Program-made: the position numbers and the translations under genes
Source of the DNA: Diadema setosum
Lineage: Eukaryota; Echinodermata; Echinoidea; Diadematoida; Diadematidae
Length of the DNA stretch: 64,000 nucleotides
Reading direction: 5' to 3'
Assembly: GCF_964275005.1 (NCBI RefSeq)
Contig: NC_092705.1
Location: 753,501-817,500, forward strand
Notes under the pieces: model-generated
What the model saw: the letters and a program-made list of their open reading frames with translations, nothing else
What the model was told of the DNA's origin: nothing
Databases searched by the model: none
In this document: positions 58,601-64,000 of the stretch, piece after piece
How positions within the stretch are numbered: the first letter of the stretch is position 1
Layout: each line of letters begins with the position of its first letter

Positions 58601-61600
58601 AATCTCACTTTAAAATGAATTAGCTTCAGGTGGCATACATCACGACAAAGCATTTGAAAAGTATCCAACTGCTGCACAATCCCCACATTTGCATTGGGAC
58701 TGGTATTTTCCAATTTCATCTTTCTCAGACAGGTACAAGCTATTTTCCAGCTAATCCTTAACCAACATATATCTTTAATCTTTGAAGGTTTGCTTGAGTT
58801 GTCTGGACTTTCCACACAATAAAACGCAAACCTATGCTCATGTTTATATACACACACACAACTTCTCAACCTACTAATATGATGTTCTGAATTAAGTGCT
58901 GTTTCTGCTTTATCACACAATGGATCAATGAAGCTTTAAATGCTCAATTTCTGTTCAAAGCCCTACAAGTTTTCTATAACGACTAAGGTTGAAGTTTTCA
59001 GATGTCTGGTGAACCTATGTGGGTCCAATGTGGACGCAGACAGTCTAATGACTGCCACAAGTTTACTATGAGAAAGAAGCCATTTTCAGACCTCTAAAGG
59101 TCAGATGAGAAAGGACACTGACCACAGGGTATGACTGACCACAGGATGTGACTGACCTTGAGATAGTCATCCAGGTTGTGGATGGTGACACTGATGTCCT
59201 TGCCTCCTTTCTTGAGTTCAATGTTAGGGTAGCCAGGGAGGGTGAAATCCAGGCCTAGCTCTTCCACAGGGCTACCATCAATACTCAGACTCTCTAGGGC
59301 CAGCTGAAGACTAGCTGGAGTCTGGTCACAACAGATTTAATCAAATTTAATAGATCTCAGTCAGTCTATAGAACAATCTTTGCAATCAGACCAAATCAAA
59401 GTAGATCTTAGGGGTTTAGGTCAAATACTCTGACTTTTATTTCCATGCCAACATTAGCAATAATTTTTCTAGCTACAGTACAATCATCTAATATTTGTAC
59501 AGAAATCACGGCCGAGTAATGGGTGGCATGGAAATTTCTCACACACTTTCCAATGGGTTATATTCAGCAAGTTGAAGGTACATATTTTGAAGAAAATCAT
59601 GTCTCTTGATGGATTCATCTGGAGTCTTAGCAGCACTACACATTGTCATAAAAAAGCACAGAAATTTAGACGTTTCTTTTCATGTACCATTTCTACTGTA
59701 ATGTGGCAATGATCTATGAGCAAACAAGTGAGAATGGCAATCAATATTTCAGCCTTGAGTAAATCCTTTCTTTCCTCCTCCCTCTTGTCCCTTGGATCTC
59801 CCCCTCAAAACCTCCACTTTCATATCCCTTCCATTTACTTCCATTAATACTATCATAACCACTACCACTACCACCAACACTACCCCTACCACCATCACCA
59901 CTACTACTACCATCACCATCACCATCACCACCCTTCCTACTACCACCACCACCACCACCACCACCACAACTACCACTATCACTACCACCACCACCATCAC
60001 TACCACTACCACAATCACTACTACCACCACCATCACTACCACTACCACTCCCACAATCACTACTACCACCACCATCACTACCACTACCACTACCATTATC
60101 ACTACCAGTGCTCCTATTTTTTTCTACCTGTGAGGTGTCCTCTATAAGTCTCTTCTTCTGCTGCCCAAGCTCTTCTAGCTGCTGGAAGGAACGAGCCAGG
60201 GTACGGTCAATGAATTGAAGGTCAGATGAGGTCAGACTGGACTCTTGACCAAGGAGCCACTTGTAGAAAGGTAGGCTGAGAGGAATGTCAATCTGGGGAG
60301 AAAATGACCGGAGAACTTTGGTAGACAATGAACACGGGACATTACTCACATGTTGGTAAATAAAAACAAAAATTGGCGAAACTTTTACTTGCCCAAATTA
60401 ATGAAATTCTTACACTGCGTTGTCAAGTTGCAAAAATTTCATTAATTTGAATAGATATGCTGTACCAACTGCATGCTGAGGGGATTGGAACCAGCACTGG
60501 CTGTCGGGCTGTAGCTTTGGTGGTCTAGTGAATAAGACGCCTGTCCGCTTATCAGGAGGTCGTAGGCTTGGATCCTACCGAAGTATGCACACCCATGATT
60601 TTTTATAAGGGCTACCACTGAACACTGATTAATTTGGCGCTTATTTACATCATTGCAGGGAAATTTGTCAATCAATTGCTATCATTAAATGCATCTAACA
60701 TTAGATCAGGATCCACAGCTCAATGAAAGTGATTGTAAACAGAATATCTTCAACAATCAGCATCAACTTCCATGCTACATTTGTCTAGAGGCGGGCTTCG
60801 TGACAACTTGCATGGCAGATTTATGGAAATAAGAGTAAGACAAATTATACCTAATCGGAAGGTTAAGAGAATAAAGAATTCTATGATGCCAAATTCAATG
60901 TTGGCTGACTTAGGAGATTTTCTTGTGACATGTTTCAGTAAAGAAAGAGGAAAATAACTGAAAGCACAAACCATCCTGGAATCCATGAGAGCCTTAGCGA
61001 TGAAGCGTCCCATGAAAGTGAATTTAGCCTTCACTTTGGCCACCAGTGAGGCTCTGGCATTACGGCCCAGTGGGGATGGGAAGAGACCATGAGGAGAATG
61101 GATGTACTTCACACCAGCTTGTTTGCCTGATGGACAAAACACACCAATACAGTCAACAAACAAGTCTTTCTGTTCTTGATCTATCAAAATAGACAAACAA
61201 AACATTTATTCAATTGAAAACAAAAGGATGCTGGATCTCCTGATAAGATAAAAGATCTGTACTTCAATGATGTCATTATTTCAGAAGAGCAGCACTTGCA
61301 ATCAAATTTATCACATAATAAATAACAGTGACTGCCTCACAATAACAGTGGCTGTATCACACTATTCCAACTGCTACAGTGAGTACTTGGGCTACTGTTA
61401 CTAAGCAGTTGACTTTGAACATGCTTTTCACTTGTTTGCTATCAAGAAACCTTATTAGGTTCAGAAACATGACCATAAAGATGCTCAGGAAAGGATCTTT
61501 TGCCTAATTTTTTCTCATATTATACAATTGGTCACCTTTGGGGTCTGGAAGTAAGACTGATTCTCCCCTCCATAGCTCCAGATCAGCTCTCTGAAGTTCT

Positions 61601-63975
61601 CTGGACACAAGGGCATAGAACTCTAGAGTGGGTCCAAGACCAGTCCCAACCTGTGGTTACAAGAATCAAGTGTCACAAGCAGATAAAACATAAAGACATA
61701 ATACAGACAACAGCTCTGTAGGGAAAATACATTTTGTGCTTTAATGCAAAGGTGTTCTCATTATATGACTAAATTACACTGTACTACAGTGGCGTGTCTT
61801 ACTAAGTGTAGGCTTTAAAGAAAATATCAAAGACACAACTCTACCACATAAAATTAACCCAGATTGAAATTAAACCTTTTATCATAATGGGGTAAACTAA
61901 TCTCTTATTAATCTCTATCATAGCACAGATACAGAAGTATCTGTTTTCAATCACTCCTACACACTGGTATTGTTACATCACCGAACACATACACTGTGTG
62001 ACAAATCACTGCCATACAGGAGTAGGCAGGAAAGTCAAGACCCCTGCTGTGTCCTAGGGGGACATGATATGACTTACCTCATCCTCATACTGTATTTCTA
62101 GCACTGCTCTAGAGTTTGCCAAGTCTTCCATCACTGACTCTGCCTGACGAAGTAGATCTCCTCGAGACACACTTCTCTGCAAAGTCAAGATGAAACACAA
62201 GAAATGGTTACAACATTCAGTTCACATGGGAACAACCCTTCTTTGTCATGTGAATATTTTACATATCAATGTACATTTAATATATTCATGCATCATTTTA
62301 CGTATCAATGTATCCGTGTATTAAACAAACAAGATAAAATCTGGTGTCAAACAGATGATGGCAAATCACAACACGAACATGTCAACTAAAAGAATTCCTT
62401 GTCCCTGAATTCTTTACACACTTCCCTTATCAATATATCACAGAAATCATCCATGAATTATATGAGGCAATACATATCAGTTACAATGCAAACATTATAG
62501 ATACAACTTAGAAAATTGATAAACTTTCTGGGTTTTTATTCCATTTTCCACATAGAGTCATATATCCTTCAAAAATTTACCATAACACATAGTCTGAATT
62601 GAGGAAGGACATATTATGAAGACACAAGAAAACCAAAGTATTTTTATCAATCCCTCCGGGAGAACAAATGTTTGAAATGCTTTATCTTGACTGAGGACAG
62701 ACAGATATTGAAACTGTTTAAGACACATTTTTAAGACAACAACACAGAAGTACATAAAGTACTGTCACCATCAATACTTAGGGAACAATTTTCCTGGTAT
62801 CGCATCGTAATTTGCTATGCACTTTTACACCACTGCTACACAAATTATCTCTTGTGCTGCAGTTTTCTTCCATAGAAGTGTACAGAATACCATTTGAAAT
62901 ATTGTTCATCAGCTGAAATTGCTAATCAAATTTGAGTTGGAAAATTATTCCCTGAATAGCCATACTTACTTTCCTCCTGTCCAATCTTGGGGCAACTCGC
63001 TCACTGTTTTCTGAGGTGGACATCTCAGGGTTATTGTCCTGCAGACGCTGCATAGCTCGGTCCCGGTCAAAGGCCGTGGTGTAGAAGAGCAGCTGACGGG
63101 TGTCAAATGGCAACAGGAAAGGGCTGGAAGATGAAGAGAGAATCAAGGTTATTATTACCTCAAGATCACATAGTTTGGGTTTAAACTTACCTCTTCAATA
63201 CTAACTCAAATACTAACAATACAACTGACCTTTCCAACAACATGCCATAATTCAGATATAAAAACTGGCTCACTGGGTATCAGATGTAATAAAAATACAC
63301 CCATAATGATTGTTCATAAAAAGCTGTGACTTTTCACCATGATTCTAAGAGGATGGTAATGTTGCGGTGAACTGAGATTCAACTGCATTTGTTTATGTAT
63401 GATGCCATGCAAAGATCAACCGTGCATTAAAATTCTGGAAATCACACAGAATGTGATAAGTTAGATGTCATTATTCACAACTGTTGCAAAGATGAGCCTG
63501 AAGTAATGTTTAGACAGGGCTCGACCTTACCAGTGGCCTGGTGGCCAAGTGGTCCAGGGCTACTAAAAATGAGTGTCGGGTCACCAAATTTATCTTTTGG
63601 TGGTCCGATTGGGCAACTACGATTCAAAATTGATTGTTACTTTTGCTTTTATTTTGGGCCACTACATATCTTTTTCGGGCAACGTAAATTTCAGATGTAA
63701 AGATTTTAGCGGCCTTAATGGGCCACCAAACAAAAAAGTTAGTGTCGAGCCCTGGTATACATAGTAGATAAATAAAGCAAACAAGTGCAAGTGCACACTG
63801 TGCCCTTGATGGCAGAGAGAGTTAAGACTCACCAGGCTTGTGCCACAGCATTAAGCCAGGATGGCAGGTTACCAGTCATGATCACCAGAGGGTCCTGTAG
63901 CTGACGGTTTGCCTTAGCTGTCAGCTTACTGTTGACAAACTCACTGCTACTAATGGCTTGCTGTGGGAACACACC
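55455..63975 (-). CDS. TRIP12: TRIP12-like HECT E3 ubiquitin ligase, C-terminal 501 residues (5' part outside window)
   Basis: Joined exons on the minus strand: 63975-63833, 63123-62970, 62176-62078, 61650-61536, 61126-60972, 60292-60128, 59321-59157, 58530-58417, 56895-56801, 56133-56030, 55651-55455. All are GT-AG and phase-consistent. The protein reads [23 protein letters not shown] sequence (here [20 protein letters not shown]), [40 protein letters not shown] and a complete HECT domain ending QQSFHLS, as in human TRIP12 (about 1990 residues). The HECT catalytic Cys is in [12 protein letters not shown] (codon 55557-55559). TRIP12/Ufd4 ligases are nuclear E3s of the ubiquitin-fusion-degradation pathway that form a thioester with ubiquitin before transfer. 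The N-terminal armadillo-like and WWE parts would lie past 64000. Confidence 0.94.
56030..56133 (-). CDS. TRIP12: TRIP12-like exon (HECT C-lobe)
   Basis: [20 protein letters not shown], then [15 protein letters not shown], the general HECT motif for the lobe hinge and TGSP loop. Donor GTCAGT. Confidence 0.95.
56224..56411. mobile_element. 188-bp MITE, TACAGTGGACTCCTGTTA ends, TRIP12 intron
   Basis: The left TACAGTGGACTCCTGTTA and the right TAACAGGAGTGCACTGTA are inverted copies. Same family as 41325-41514. Confidence 0.82.
56801..56895 (-). CDS. TRIP12: TRIP12-like exon (HECT)
   Basis: LDQLFCGN, then [20 protein letters not shown], the conserved lead into the HECT C-lobe. Ends in phase 2; donor GTGAGT. 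Confidence 0.95.
57424..57544. repeat. (CA)n and poly-C tracts in TRIP12 intron
   Basis: ACACAC arrays at 57439-57470 and a C-rich run at 57526-57544. Confidence 0.85.
57751..57843. mobile_element. 93-bp TTAA-flanked mini-MITE, family B, TRIP12 intron
   Basis: TTAACCCGTTGAAGAAGAGT at the left and CCTCAACTGGTTAA at the right, with AAAATCAGCCCAT as in the 32320 copy. The best preserved member here. Confidence 0.75.
58417..58530 (-). CDS. TRIP12: TRIP12-like exon (HECT)
   Basis: 38 codons: [20 protein letters not shown] then [19 protein letters not shown] longer open frame covers this exon, but the acceptor CTGAACAG and donor GTAAGT delimit it. Confidence 0.95.
59157..59321 (-). CDS. TRIP12: TRIP12-like exon (HECT)
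   Basis: [20 protein letters not shown] and [11 protein letters not shown], nearly identical to human TRIP12 in this stretch. Phase 0 at both ends. Confidence 0.95.
59849..60107. repeat. (CCA/CTA/TCA)n trinucleotide array next to a TRIP12 donor
   Basis: About 85 imperfect triplets. A 24-base unit, CACAATCACTACTACCACCA plus CCAT, repeats at 60010 and 60051. It starts 20 bases into the intron after the exon at 60128-60292. Confidence 0.97.
60128..60292 (-). CDS. TRIP12: TRIP12-like exon (HECT N-lobe)
   Basis: [20 protein letters not shown] and then a Gln/Lys-rich helix ending IEDTSQ. The donor GTAGAA is followed almost at once by a 260-base trinucleotide repeat, so an open frame reads on into a Gly/Ser-rich artefact. 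Confidence 0.93.
60510..60590 (+). mobile_element. Decayed tRNA-derived SINE head, TRIP12 intron
   Basis: TGGTCTAGTGAATAAGACGC (A-box-like) and GGCTTGGATCC (degenerate B box) are at tRNA-like spacing, with TCAGGAGGTCGTAGGC resembling the anticodon-variable region. Opposite strand to TRIP12. Too degenerate for a functional tRNA. Confidence 0.6.
60972..61126 (-). CDS. TRIP12: TRIP12-like exon (HECT N-lobe)
   Basis: [20 protein letters not shown], then [20 protein letters not shown], the first HECT core helices. The donor is GTTTGT, a weak variant, but the next exon ([12 protein letters not shown]) joins in phase. Confidence 0.93.
61536..61650 (-). CDS. TRIP12: TRIP12-like exon (start of HECT domain)
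   Basis: [20 protein letters not shown] then LWRGE and LPDPKG. The [11 protein letters not shown] motif is a hallmark of the TRIP12/UFD4 HECT N-lobe. Ends in phase 1. Confidence 0.95.
62078..62176 (-). CDS. TRIP12: TRIP12-like exon
   Basis: 33 codons: [20 protein letters not shown] then LEIQYEDE, matching the REELLKQAESVMQDL segment of human TRIP12. Phase 0 at both ends. Confidence 0.94.
62970..63123 (-). CDS. TRIP12: TRIP12-like exon
   Basis: Fragment residues 48-99: [20 protein letters not shown] then VAPRLDRRK. The TRIP12-specific pre-HECT segment. Donor GTAAGT at 62969-62964. Confidence 0.94.
63515..63754. mobile_element. 240-bp MITE, CAGGGCTCGAC termini (hAT-like)
   Basis: CAGGGCTCGACCTTA at the left and AGTGTCGAGCCCTG at the right; arms contain GTGGCC and GGGCCACCAAA. 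The CAGGG terminus suggests hAT, but I see no clean 8-base target duplication. Lies in a TRIP12 intron. Confidence 0.75.
63833..63975 (-). CDS. TRIP12: TRIP12-like exon (first in window)
   Basis: Reads [20 protein letters not shown] and on to [21 protein letters not shown]. Acceptor ATCTACAG shows that more exons lie upstream beyond the window; donor GTGAGT. Ends two bases into the Cys codon. Confidence 0.92.
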
Positions 63976-64000
63976 CTGTAGATACAATCAAAAGACATCA

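Noticed and set aside
58231..58920. 229-codon minus-strand frame
   Set aside because: The genuine TRIP12 exon is 58417-58530. The flanking sequence is intron that happens to stay open and has no family similarity.
59741..60349. 202-codon Gly/Ser-rich minus-strand frame
   Set aside because: Only the part 60128-60292 is exon; the rest is read-through into a triplet repeat after a splice donor and upstream of an acceptor.
60510..60590. A tRNA gene
   Set aside because: The B box is degenerate and stems do not pair; better explained as a SINE remnant.

Overview
This is a window of an AT-rich animal nuclear genome. Genes are split into short coding exons with GT-AG introns of about 0.4 to 3 kb, and the rest is packed with microsatellites, tRNA-derived SINEs and small palindromic DNA transposons. 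Two proteins can be assembled exon by exon with consistent reading phase. The repeat repertoire (a SINE with clear A and B boxes, a 'TATGCCTCCGCC' element with a TCCG tract and GGTCA arrays, a telomere-motif MITE) and the divergence from the human proteins suggest a marine invertebrate deuterostome, most likely an echinoderm. The organism is inferred, not proven.

Layout. 1-20954: no recognisable coding gene. The first 5 kb may be a long 3' UTR or intergenic DNA. After it come several inverted-repeat elements, a SINE (8650-8913), a 1.3-kb element with GGTCA tandem repeats (10142-11453), a short MITE (11793-11999) and a perfect 432-bp tandem duplication (13272-14131). 20955-about 45.2 kb, plus strand: a complete ABCC5/MRP5-type ABC exporter gene with 24 coding exons (21564-43711, 1475 codons plus stop) and a probable non-coding 5' exon. 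About 45.2-51.2 kb: the space between two convergent genes, largely filled by a 3.1-kb foldback element (47444-50543). About 51.2-64.0 kb, minus strand: the 3' end of a TRIP12-type HECT ubiquitin ligase gene, with 11 coding exons, 501 codons, the complete HECT domain and the stop codon. Its 5' part lies beyond the right edge.

The two genes have no obvious shared pathway. One encodes a membrane exporter of organic anions and cyclic nucleotides; the other is a nuclear E3 ligase. Every splice junction was placed by hand from GT/AG sites, phase continuity and remembered human family members, so boundaries should be good to the base in most cases, but no transcript evidence was available.

No new defence, toxin or enzymatic system is visible. 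What deserves a second look is the repeat biology: a decoy duplicate of an ABCC5 exon with its own splice acceptor, a minisatellite that supplies the pyrimidine tract of another acceptor, GGTCA arrays that form perfect DR1 nuclear-receptor motifs at about 150-bp spacing in two unrelated mobile elements, and families of TTAA- or TTA-flanked MITEs recurring in introns and UTRs.
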